Source of the DNA: Mortierella alpina | Lineage: Eukaryota; Mortierellomycota; Mortierellomycetes; Mortierellales; Mortierellaceae | Length of the DNA: 64,000 nucleotides | NCBI GenBank assembly: GCA_029449245.1 | Contig: JANATF010000012.1 | Span: forward strand, 1,612,001-1,676,000 | Direction: 5' to 3' | Shown here: piece after piece, positions 23,102 through 34,099 of the stretch | Layout: each line of letters starts with the position of its first letter | Numbering within the stretch: the first letter of the stretch is position 1 | Notes under the pieces: model-generated | Seen by the model: only the letters and a program-made list of their open reading frames with translations | Databases searched by the model: none | Told to the model about the DNA's origin: nothing | Translations under genes and position numbers: made by a program

Positions 23102-25422
23102 ATCTTTCCAAAGTCAACAAAGAACTCCCAGCGGCCCTCAGCCAGGCCCTTGGCAGTGTCCTCCAGCACAACCTCACGGCGGCTACCGACATATACAGTC
23201 TTGTCCAGAACTTGTGCTCTAAGCTCGGCAATCTTTTCTCTCTCGATCGGCTTCTCCAGCAGCTCGCTCAACGCCTCCACGGCTACCTCGAGGTCACGCT
23301 GGTTGTCTTCAAAGAGCTCCGTCATATTGTTTCGAGCCAAATAAAAGGCAAAGGCATACGTCCAGCGAAGGGTCATACGGCAAGAGGTCAATACATCCAC
23401 AGCCTTTTTCAAGAACTGAACCTCAATCCACGAGAGATCGCTCGTTCTTTGCATCTCCTCCATCTTCTTTTCCGTCTTCATGTAGAGATCCCGATCCAGT
23501 TTGGCTGAGTGCTCGTGATTTGCAAAGCGATTGTAATACTAGAATTAAAGAAGAAGGAAAAATGAAGAACGGACTCATTAACAGCTGAGGTCTTCCTCGT
23601 TTACTTTGTGAAACAGGCACCAGGGCGAAGCAATACTCACATGAAGGTATCGTTCCAGAGATGCTCGAGACTTTGCTTGTTGGTCACGCGCGTCTGTGCT
23701 GCTGGATTCCTCAAAGCGGTTACAGTTGTACCAGCTCGTACCGTGCTCGGACCATGGACCCATGCAGACCCAGCAGAACTCATATTTACACTTCCGGCAC
23801 GTCATGTGGTTGCATCCTCCGTTCTTTTCAATCGTCGACTGGCACTTGCCGCACTCCTTTGTGTGAGCCGAAATCCAGTTTGCCGTTTCCGAGTCATCCG
23901 CACACTTTTTCTGCCACATCTTGACGAGTCCACATGGCGCGGGTTGATGATCGCCAAGGCCGCATCCGAAGCAAAATTTGTATCCGCAAGAGCACTGCAC
24001 AGTTGGAACAATAATCGCAAACGACGAGTGAGGCAGGCGGCACTCGACGGCGTTCTCGCAGTTAGGGGCTGGACACCATCTGAGATTGTCTAGATCCGCG
24101 ACATATGCTCTATCTTGTAGTTGACGGTATCTTTTTGTGATACATACCCATACCCAGGCACAAAAAAGTAACAAAAAAAAAAAAGGTTGTGTTAGGTTGT
24201 CATCTCCATCACTAACCCCTAGTTCATTATAGCCCAGTTCGCATCAATGGTACTTACTTGGACATCACAGGCGACTGGACCACTTTCTTGATAGTTTGTT
24301 CGTCCACGACAACATCGCAGCCTGACTCGGGACAGAGGATCCTTCGGCATTCGCCCTCCTCGACAATCTTCTGGGTGAGATACTGTTCATAACATGGTTG
24401 GCAGAAAACGTGACCGCATCGCAATCCGAGAGCTGGGCCAGCACTGCTGTCGTCGAAGCAGATCATGCAGACAAATCCCCGCGGACGCTTTAGCAATCGG
24501 GTCTGGACGTCATCTAGGACCACTCCAGCCTGATCCAGGATCTCTTGTGCGTGGTCCATATAACGCTCCACCAGACGCTCCTTATTCCACTTGAAGCTCC
24601 TAAGCAAAGCCGCTGCCTGGTCCTGCGTTACGCCGAGAATGCCGGCGACGTGGCTGGAGGCGCTGGCCTGTGCGGCCAAGATATCCGACAGCGGGAAGAC
24701 GGTGAAGTCGACCTCGTAGGCCTTCTTTCGATGCTTTTCAGAAATCATGTCGGAGAAGCCAATGTCCTCAGCCTGCTCGTACTCAATGTCTGCATGCAAG
24801 GAAGCGAAACGTAGTTGTACACAAATGAGAGAGAATAAAAGGAGAACGAGAAACAACAGAGGGTAGAGTCAGTCGGTCGTGTCGTGCTCATTGAGTCCAC
24901 CTTCCAAAGCTGTGTCAATGGGATAGCTCAGTCGAGGCCCACTCCTTGCGCAACAAGGAATGGACGCATCCCTGCAGAGGGACCCATGCCTGGCACAAGA
25001 GCAGCTCTATTATTTTTTCAGTCTGACGACCCCTTGAAAGACTTCACTACCCTTGCGGGTCAGGTGCCATGGCCAGCGCATGTCGCTGCCCCACACATCT
25101 GCCTCCGTTGCTACCCTTCCCTTCAAATGAAGGTTAATTCAACCATTACCTGATTCTTCAAAGTCGTCATAGTCAGAGTCTAGTTTCAGGGCAGAGGACA
25201 AGATGTGAATGAGTCGTTCGCAGCACGTCAAAGGAAGAAGAGGGTGGGGGTCTTTCTCGTTGTCCAACTCAACAAGGCTTCAAAGAAGAGGGGTATTATG
25301 TGTATGTGTATCTCTGTAGTGCGTGTGGTCACATTCAGAAGGTTCGATTCTTGCGTAGTTTCAGCAACGCCATCGATCCTCTTACCGACGAATTCATCCT
25401 CACTCATGCTTCCTGAACTCAT
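23098..25422 (-). CDS. Ariadne-type RBR E3 ubiquitin ligase
   Basis: Exons 25422-25386, 25179-25150, 24789-24258, 24130-23641 and 23538-23098, 509 aa. An acidic N-terminus (SDYDDFEES) and a UBA-like region (VTQDQAAALLRSFKWNKERLVERY) precede RING1 (CMICFDDS...CGHVFCQPC), the IBR (WCPAPNCENAV...CSCGYKFCFGC) and RING2 (CGKCQSTIEKNGGCNHMTC with the expected catalytic Cys in GGCNHM). The C-terminal Ariadne domain begins ERYLHYYNRFANHEHS and includes RTLRWTYAFAFYL-like sequence. By family it is a RING-HECT hybrid ligase that works with UBCH7-type E2s and neddylated cullins. Intron 3 (24131-24257) has a long pyrimidine/T-rich tract. Confidence 0.95.
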
Positions 25423-25637
25423 GCCGGCGTTCGCGTTGAGGGGAGGAGATGCTGCTGTGCTTGCAGGGAGAGAGTGCTGTGGAGGTGTAGGCACAGTGAC
25501 AGAATGTGGGCTCAGGGATGGAGGCGAATGCAGGCGAGAGACGGGAGTGCGTGTGTTTGAATGGTTTGCAAAGAAGAAAAGGAGATGAATTCGCGCAGGG
25601 AAACACAAGTACGTTTCATCACGTGAGTGGTTTTCCT

Positions 25638-28203
25638 TTATTCAGTGGATGCCGCTGGCGGGGTATACTTGAAGCGGTTGAGGTTGAGAGTCGGCGGTGG
25701 AGTCCTGCCTTGGGAAGGTCGACACTCGATCGGTGCTGAGTGCGCCTGGAGGTCTGATAGAGGTGCCTTGGTGGTGAGTGGGGCTGCCTTGCTAGCGGTA
25801 TCGATGACCTTTTGACGTTGCGTTTCGAGATGGTAAACCGGCTGCCCAGGTGTAATTCGCACTATGCCTCTTCCAGGCAGATCTGATCGGCGTCCGGCTG
25901 TGGATCCAAGTGTCCTGCTCTGCCGAGGATTGCTCGATATAGATCCGCTTCTTTTGGACTGAATTCCAGCCTGAAAGGCCCTGGTCAAACCAGTTGTGCG
26001 ACCAAGCGTCTGTCCTGAAGGATGAGAAAACTTTTCACGCCATCCTTGAATGACTTTTGCCTCTGACGACTGACTCGAGTTCTTGACCACGCTTTCCGCC
26101 GCTACCTCGGGTGGAAAAGACAATGATCCCTGTGATGCTGAGGGTGAACCACCATCATTTTCTTGCTCTGGAGAGGGGCTAGCATCGGCTGAGCAACAGG
26201 GACCGCCCTCAAGTTCGACTCCACTGTCTTCTCGAACAGCCTTTGATCGTGCCTTCGGATGAGTATCTTCAGCGGCATCAGAGGTAGGCTCGTCGAATCC
26301 AAAGAATCTACTACGCGCTTCAATGACCACGTTTGGTGATGGATGGGGTTCTGACACGGGGGTCCGTTCCTGAACTTGCATGTGGATTGGACTCGCGCTA
26401 GAGCTGCATGTCAAGGAGGCGGATGTAACAATCTTTGATGGCCGCTCCAGCACTGTAATCTTTGCAGCTGCGGCTGTATTGTCACTCAAAGGCTTTCTTT
26501 TGAGCGTTGCTTGCTTGCACTCGGTGGCTGTGTTACAGGACTGTGTGACAGGTGTAGTGGCAGGTCGCACAAAGTAAGATTGTATGGACTTTGAGCTCTG
26601 CGTTGATGCAAGTTGCCTGTAAGCAAAAGCCTAACATTCAGAAGAGCCATGAAGGAGTGTCAACGTCCATGGCCAATAGTGTAGGGGCAACTGCCAACAG
26701 AAAACCTCCTGAGTTCGTTGCATGGCCACTTTGTCCTTACAGGTTTGTTTTCCTTTCCGATGTAGACCGACGTTGTCTTTTGACCTGGGATCGTTCTTGA
26801 AGGGGTGGTCAGTGCTGCCTTGGTCATGGGATGCAGCCGTCCAGAAGCAATTCCTTGAAGGACGCTTTGCTCAATCACACTATGTGCACAGATTGATGAG
26901 TGATAGCGGCGATTTGAGTTGGCTGTGTGGGGAACAGGGTATCCTCATACAACTGCGCATAGTACGCTATTAACTTACGGTCCTAAAAAGTCGTATTCCT
27001 CGGTTTGAACGAGCTCCTCCAGCTCATCTGGTATAGCGTTCAGGTGGACCATTGACTTGGTGACAGGATCATACACCCGCGCGTACAGAAACGTCAGATC
27101 TGCTCTCCGAAACGCTTCCTCATAGTCGGATTGAATCTTCATGCTGGTGGACTCCATTCGTAGATATTTGACAGCCCTATCCATTGTTTTGAATCGCCGA
27201 AGGAGCCGTTGGGAAGTCTTGAGGCCCATACCGGGAATTGAAGGTAAGTAATCACAGCCTGCGAGAATGCACATGTGGCGGATCTCCGTCATGCTCCATT
27301 CGTGAAACGACACTTCCTGTACGAGGCTGAGGTTCTCATGCAGGATCTCTATTCCTGCTCCATATGGATCCAGTTTAAATATGACCTGTAGGAATAAACG
27401 GTATAAAGTAAGCTACCTCTCATTGTTGCTGAAATGGGCATATGAGCCTAGGTTGCTTACCCGTTTGCAGCCAAACACTAGCAAGTCCGAATCCTCTGTC
27501 ACAATGCCATCAACGATTCCTTTCTTTTCCAGATAGGCCAACTGAGCATCCGCCTCGTAAGGAGCCACGACATAATCGACTTGTGCCGCCTTTAGAGCCT
27601 GAATGACCGCATAGGCCATCTCCGGTGTGACATCCACGCACTTGCGAAACTGCTCGAGAGCCATCTTTGATTTTCCACTCTGAAGTAGCTCCATCGCTTG
27701 CTTTTTGCTCTCCTCGCGGCGTCTGTTTACAAGTGCAAGTGAAAAAAAAAGTGTGAATTCGACATGGTCTGGAAGAGGTCCCCATTCCACTGCTGTCCAA
27801 CTGCAGGAGGCTCGAGTCTATTATGCTTACCCAAGACGATCCTGCTCTGTGACAGCCTTTGAAGGAAGGTAACCTCCATCAAAGACCACGTATGGCTTCA
27901 CTCCAAAGAACTTGAACATCTCTATCTTGCGCATAAAGTACGTAACGTATCTAGAACGTGAGGCCACGCAGCAAGAGACTTGTCAGCGAGAGTAATGTCG
28001 TCCAGGAAAACATGGCGTTTGTAGTTTGTCGAGACAACCTACTTTTCTGTGACTTGACCGAGACATAGTTCCTGCGCACAGGCGAATGCGCCTTTATGCA
28101 ACCACACATAGCCATCGACTGCGAGCGTTTGTCCAGAGTAATCTTTGAGATGCACTGGTTTCTCAATGGACTTTAGCAGAGGCAGCAGGCCTTGAATTCC
28201 CAT
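25638..28203 (-). CDS. EXO1: Exonuclease 1 (5'-3' DNA exonuclease/flap nuclease)
   Basis: Exons 28203-28043, 27950-27831, 27722-27461, 27385-26979, 26879-26741 and 26630-25638, 693 aa. The XPG N-domain starts MGIQGLLPLLK, with metal Asp in LAVDGYVWLHK and VFDGGYLP. The XPG-I domain has YEADAQLAYL and TEDSDLLVFG, and the helix-hairpin-helix has CDYLPSIPGMGLKT. Exo1 resects DNA ends and excises mismatched strands. The 330-residue C-terminal exon is Ser/Pro/Thr-rich and disordered, as in other Exo1 proteins, and holds an RSRFF motif near 469-473 that resembles the MLH1-binding MIP box. The exon 6 acceptor (GTTAG) was chosen over a nearer TTACAG because only the former keeps frame. Confidence 0.95.
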
Positions 28204-28846
28204 GTCGTCCTGCAGAGAGGGATCCGGCAAGGAAAGACTGGTGTATTGTAACGCTGCTTTGTCTGTGTTCTGTTGTGTCGCTAATGATGCTTTTGTGGAG
28301 GCGAGTCGATGTTTTGTCTCGGTGAGGAATGAGAGTTGGAGTGCAGCAAAGCAATCATAGCCGACGCGTTCAGCCTTTGCTTGACTTTGGTGGCTTTTCT
28401 CGTTCTTTGGTAGGTAGGGGCATCTCGTGATTTACAGGCTGCTTTCGAATGGGAGCGCGAATCAAATGGCCCAAGCACACACCCCTTGTATGCATAGGGA
28501 GATGAGGGTCGTAGTTTGTATGTGGGCTGCAGAAGGGTTTGCCTGCTCAATTTGGCCAGCAACGTCCGAGGGAGGGATGCACAATACGACGCAGAAATCG
28601 CGCAATCGATAGCTTGGATCCACACGGACAGCAGGAGCACAAAGTGGCGAATATCAGATCGGACAGTCACACAGCCTGGCCAATCGTGCGCTCGCCCATC
28701 TCGTTTTCACCCGCCCACTGCCCCTGGCGTGCTCAGCGTGGACCCACAGAGCAGACAGTCTACACGATAGAAGGCAGCGCAGGAGAGGGAGAGGGAGACA
28801 GACAGAGGCAGCGCAAGAGCAGCGATGGGGAGGACAGAGGAAGGGA

Positions 28847-28898
<52 letters not shown>

Positions 28899-29208
28899 CA
28901 GAGAAAAAAAGAGATAGCGAGCCAGTATGACAGGCAGCACCCAAGAGCTTATAATATCATTGCGTGCGATGGCGCGATCACTATCTGTGTGTAGATGCAT
29001 CAGCTACATATGCCCGCTGTCTCTTCCTCGTCTCTCTTCTCTTCTCTCTTCTCTTTCCAACCCTCTTCATCCCCATCCCCGTCCTCGCCCTCACCCACCC
29101 TCACCTCCATCGTCATCCTCATCCTCATCCTCATCCCCGACGCCTCCTCTCTCGCTTCTTCCTCGCCCTCCTTTCTCCGCCTTCCCCACTCTCGTCCTCT
29201 ACACAGCC
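28204..29208. other. Divergent promoter region of EXO1 and MET10-type gene
   Basis: About 1 kb with no gene. The MET10-side half has the GA/CAGA microsatellite and then a CT-rich leader with repeated CATCCTCAT-like units at 29115-29140. The MET10 frame is open from 28927, with ATGs at 28927 and 28969. Confidence 0.55.
28845..28913. repeat. (GA)n with periodic CAGA interruptions
   Basis: GA repeats are broken at regular spacing by C, giving the unit ACAGAGAGAGAGAGAGAG about every 20 nt (28859, 28877, 28897). This is a minisatellite built on a microsatellite. Confidence 0.85.
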
Positions 29209-32200
29209 ATGTTGACCGTTCTGCATACGCTGGCCAACACTGCAGGCCTCTTTGGCAAGAACCCTGCCTCGGGCTCGCCCGTCAGCTCGTCGCAAAAGAT
29301 CAACCTGGCCCTGCAGAACCTGCACCTCGTCCGCAAGATCATCCTCACCCAGAACCTGGACGACCACCACGAGCAGGCTGCCCTCACCCGCCTCGACCAG
29401 CTTCTCGACCAAATCTCGGTCAACTCGCTCGCCGCTCTGAACTACACTCAGCTGCAGGAGTTGGCCACAGCCTTGACCGCCACCAACTCGTCCAAGGAAA
29501 TTAAGCACATTCTGGCCTCTTTCCAGTCCACCACCACCACCACCACCACTACGACAATCAAGAAGACCACTATCGCTTCTAAAACGTCTTCGTCGGTGGA
29601 TAACGACGACAATGTGTCTGTCACCAGCTCGGAGGGCCCTTCGTCGGCTGTTACCGTCGTGGATGACCTTGACCACCTCTCGCTCTCGGTCCGATCAAAC
29701 CTTTCCCTCGGCATTCAGAACGACGCCCATCTCCTCCAGCTGACCTCGGGCAACCTGGCAGTCGAGCATGTAGCTTATGCTCTCAGCGACCTCCTTTTTG
29801 TCTACCCATCCTCGTCCTCGCAGTCTTATCTTGGACATGCTTCAGAGCAGTGGTCAAAGGCTGGACTCGGCAACGCTACAGCAGCGACACTGGCGCCCCA
29901 GGTCCTGAAGATGTCCACTCGCTCTAACGCCGCCTCAGCAATTCTGGGAGCTGTCACATCGACTGAATCCCACAACAGCGCATTGGCCACCTTTGCGTCG
30001 TCAGCTGCCATCGTGAACATGGTCCCCAACCTGTACCAGATTGCACAGGCAAACACGCCCGTAGTCTTCCATGTCACTGCCGAGTCTGTTGATTCCGAAC
30101 TTAATGCCCTCCGCGGTGATTACTCGGATGTCCTCGTCGCAAGAGAGACCGGCCTCTTGTACCTCGCTTCCAACTCTGTCCAGGAAGCTTACGACGTCTC
30201 AATCCTTGCCCATGCGATCGCCTCTGGTACCAATCAGTCTGTCCTGCATGTTCTTGATGGAGTGCAGACAAGTCAGCAGGTGGAGGCTATCAAGACTGTC
30301 AAGGATCAGGACGTAGTAGCCTTCATTAAGCAAGAACACAGCAAGTCAGTTCTGGGCCACGACGAAGGATCTCTTGTCTCTGGCATTGAGGATATCTTTG
30401 ATCGCGCAGCATCTGTCCTTGGTCGCCACTACAAGGCGTTCGAGTACTCTGGACCAGCGGATGCCGAGACCGTCGTGGTGGTCTTTGGCCCTGCCTACAA
30501 TGTTGCCTCTGACTTGGGCGAGAAGGTATGAAATTCAAGTCCTTGAATATACTTGGTATTTGGCCTTTTCTTTTCTTTTCTTTTACTGACACGTCCTTCT
30601 ACGCATCAACTTTTACGTACAGGTCGCTGTTTTGAACATTCGCCTTTACCGCCCCTGGTCATTCTCGCATTTCTTGAAGGTGGTCCCTCCCTCTGCCAAG
30701 AAGATCGTCGTCGTGGAACCCGTCGCAAGCACGGCAGCACACGGTCCTGTGTTTTTGGACGTTTCTGCTTCCTTCAACCTCTGGACAGGAGCCCATCGCC
30801 CTACGGTAATTGATGCCAAGTATGGTCTTTACGGAGCCTCACTTTCCCAGGGCTGGCTCAAGGCTCTCGTGGCGCAAGCTGTCTCCTCTCAGAACAAACT
30901 TGATTTATCTGCTGTGGTCCCCGAAGTCAGTGCTGTTCAATCGGATGTCAGCCAGGTCATCTTCTGGGAGACGGCATCCTCAACTGCCGTGTCTGCCCAT
31001 GTCGCCAAGCATATCCAGTCCGCCTTGGGACAACGAATCCAGCACAGCTCTCGTGTCAACTCGTACCGCCATAGCGCCGTCGTCGAGACCCGTGTTCAAT
31101 TTACAAAGTCCAACACGACTGCCTTTGCCGAATCTACTTTTGCCAGCTATGCTTCGGTCCAGGACGTGTCCGTGTTGGCCGAATACAACGTCCTTGATTC
31201 GCTCAAACAGGGAGCAGTGCTTGTCCTTAATGCACCTTGGAGTGTCGAAGAGTTGGAGTCCAAGACCTCGGCCGCATTCCGCTTTGCTCTTGGTGCCAAA
31301 CAGATCCAAGTACTTCTGATTGATCTCGACACTGTCGCCAAGGAGCTCGGACTTTCGGGGGCCGGAAAGACTTTGCTGGGACAGGTGGCCTTCCTCAAGA
31401 CATTTTCCGCCAACCTTCGCGATGCCGCCTTTGATTCTATCGATAGTCAATACGAAACCTCCAACGGTAAGGTACTCAAGGACCTTATTTCGACCTTGGT
31501 CGAGCGCGTTGACAAGGAGGTGATTGAGGTTCCCCAGAATCCAAACTGGTTGTCGATCGAACTCGGAGAGGCAGATCAGGCAGCATTGGCCCTTCCCAAG
31601 CAAGTGTTGCCAACAGTCCGTGGTACCGTCAATGCATTCGACAGCGCCCTTGCCAGTTCGACGATCGAGCAGTCCTCGTCCGAGGACGGCGAAGTCGTTC
31701 TTGGCAAGACCTCCAACTGGCACAAGGCGGCATGGCAGTTGTTGTTCTCTGAAGCCTATGACACTCAGAATGCTCTTGCTGATGGCGACCACGCCTACCT
31801 TGTCAAGATCACCGAGAACCGTCGCTTGACCCCAACGACCTACGATCGCAATGTCTTCCACCTCGAGTTTGACACCACCAACACCGGACTCAAGTACGAG
31901 ATTGGCGATGCGCTTGGTATTCATGGCTGGAACGACACTCAAGAAGTCCTTGATTTCATCGAGTTCTATGGCGAGAAGCCCGAGACGGTCGTTGTTGTGC
32001 CTCGTGCGCTTGCCAAGAATGCTCCTGAGGGCACCCAGGCACGCCACCAGACCAACAGCCTGCTTCAGATTCTGCAGCAGAACCTGGACCTCTTTGGCCG
32101 CCCCTCCAAGCGTTTCTATGCCGACCTTATTCCCTTTGCCACCGATGCGGCCGAGAAGGAACGTCTCTCGCATCTCATCTCAGCGGAGGGTGCCAATGAG

Positions 32201-32971
32201 TTCAAGGAGCGTGTCGAAGAAACCCTCACTCATGCCGATATCTTGCGCGAGTTCCCCTCGGCTCACCCATCTATTCCTCAGTTGATTGCCATGCTTCCCA
32301 CCATCAAGCCCCGCCACTACTCCATCGCCTCGTCCCAGAAGGCCCATCCAAACTCTGTGCACCTGTTGATCGTCGCCGTGGAGTGGACTGCCCCCTCGGG
32401 CAAGGCTCGATTTGGCCAGTGCACGCGCTATTTGACGTCTTTGGGAGTGGGAGCCGAGGTCACAGTCTCGATCAAGCCCTCGGTCATGACCTTGCCTCCA
32501 CTGCCTCACCAGCCTGTCATCATGGCTGGTTTGGGTACAGGTATGGCTCCCTTCCGCGCCTTTATCCAAGAGCGCGCCTGGCAAAAGGCCCAGGGTATCG
32601 AGGTCGGACCCATGATCCTCTACTTTGGTTCTCGTAACCGTGCCAACGAGTACTTGTACGGAGAGGAGCTCGAAGCCTACCATGCCGATGGACTCTTGAC
32701 GCATTTGCGTCTCGCCTTCTCTCGCGACCAAAAGGAAAAGATCTACATTCAGCACAAGATGAACGAGGACGGATCGCTGCTCCACAAGTACATGCTCGAC
32801 AGCAGCCTGAACGGTCACTTTTACTTGTGCGGACCCACCTGGCCCGCTGGAGATGTCAAGGATGCCATCGTTCAAAGTTTCATGGACGGCGAAGCCTGTG
32901 CTGCGATCGACGCCAACCGCATTGTCAACAAGCTCAAGGAGGAGGAGCGCTATATCTTGGAAGTGTACTAA
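29209..32971 (+). CDS. MET10: Sulfite reductase (NADPH) flavoprotein alpha subunit
   Basis: Exons 29209-30525 and 30623-32971, 1221 aa (yeast Met10 has 1035). With the beta subunit it reduces sulfite to sulfide in methionine and cysteine synthesis. The N-terminal ~750 residues resemble the pyruvate-ferredoxin oxidoreductase-like region of fungal Met10 (for example YRPWSFSHFLKVVPPSAKK). The C-terminal reductase has an FAD site (RHYSIASSQ), the NADPH site (GLGTGMAPFRAFIQER), FYLCGPTWPAGDVKDAI and a terminal Tyr stacked on the flavin (YILEVY). A poly-Thr/Ser linker (nine Thr) lies near residues 107-120. Upstream in-frame ATGs exist, but the ATG at 29209 has the better context (CAGCCATGT) and avoids a CT-repeat-derived leader. 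Confidence 0.95.
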
Positions 32972-33218
32972 GGCGGCGACTCCTCGTTCAGCCTCTGTCT
33001 TTATCTCCTTCGTATTTCACTTCATTCGCATTTCTTTTGCCATTATTAAAAGCCCTCTGTCCCTATGTACCTACCTCTGACTCGGTATGAGTGTTTGTTG
33101 ATTACTGAATGTGGCGTGCAGGAGCTCGGAACGTTCTTTTCAAAGTTCGATTTTGTCAAGGCCTCCCTATCACAAAAAAAACTCACCTTTCATCGTTCCA
33201 TCTGTTCTTCCATTCGCA

Positions 33219-33971
33219 ATGACATTGCCATCCCCTACCGCGACTGTACTCATCCGCCGAGCCCAGCCAGAGGAGGATGTTCAGCACGTTGATGAAATCT
33301 TTCGGATCGTCAACACTGCGTACCGATCCAGTAAGCACACCACTTTCCTGGCGCACTTTCGTATCCCAGATGCACCCAAGAACAGCGGAGATTGTACACT
33401 ATGCCATGCCGCGAGAATTATCATGTCGTAAAATTAACGCTTGCAATATTCACATCCATCCTCTATAGATGCTGGCTGGACCCATGAGTCGCACTTGATC
33501 AAGGACAACAGGATCTCAAAGGAAGGTATCTTCCAAATCCTGAACGACAATGTAAAAGTGCTGCTTCTGGCTTTTGACAGTGAAAGTGGCCGGGTCCTCG
33601 GTACTGCACTGCTGGATCCTGCAGAGTGCAATCCCGAACTGGACGACTACAAGAGCGACGGCGAAAACGAGTTGGCCTACACAGAGTCTCTGCCAAAGGA
33701 GCACCTCGTCCATTTGGGTCTCCTCAGCATCGATCCTGAACACCAGTCTAGAGGACTCGGCCGTCAATTGGTCGAGGGTGCCTTGAACTATGCCAAAGAG
33801 ACCTTGGGGCGGAAGCAGGCTGTCGTCACGGTGTTGTATCAGCGACCGGAGTTGTCCAATTGGTACAAGCGGCTGGGGTTCATTGATTATGGCGAAAAGA
33901 AATCGTATCCAGATCCATCGAGCACATTGCAAGACGACGTCCATTTCACTGTTTTGAGACGCACACTCTGA
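33219..33971 (+). CDS. GNAT-family N-acetyltransferase
   Basis: Exons 33219-33330 and 33469-33971, 204 aa. The acetyl-CoA-binding motif A is HLGLLSIDPEHQSRGLGRQLVEGAL, with the QxxGLG signature. Motif B (VTVLYQRPELSNWYKRLGFIDYG) follows. The N-terminal part (VLIRRAQPEEDV) is the usual first strand. Fungal proteins of this type are often annotated as generic acetyltransferases; I see no feature that names the substrate. It follows MET10 on the same strand after 247 bp. Confidence 0.9.
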
Positions 33972-34099
33972 GAATGATGGAAATACGCTCCTTTTAATTA
34001 AAAAACTGTGCTTGCTGATACATTGTCCTGACTGTGCGATTCAGCCGCATTCTTGTACCGTGCTCCACTTTTGCTGACGCTTTGACTAAAAAAGTGCAC

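Noticed and set aside
22317-23231. Minus-strand 304-codon open frame upstream of the mitochondrial-type gene
   Set aside because: Only its portion from 22712 downward is used as exon 1; the rest is low-quality sequence crossing the small plus-strand gene.
24907-24960. tRNA A-box-like TAGCTCAGTCG
   Set aside because: No B box at the proper distance and no cloverleaf arms; lies inside an ariadne intron.
25340-25352. tRNA B-box-like GGTTCGATTC
   Set aside because: No matching A box or acceptor stem upstream; inside an ariadne intron.
28654-29000. ORFs across the 28.8-kb GA/CAGA repeat
   Set aside because: Low-complexity translation of a repeat; no family match.
28927-29208. N-terminal extension of the MET10 frame from 28927
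   Set aside because: The sequence translates CT-repeat leader; the ATG at 29209 has better context and family-like start.
30980-32173. 397-codon open frame antisense to MET10
   Set aside because: Antisense shadow of a biased coding exon; no recognisable motif.
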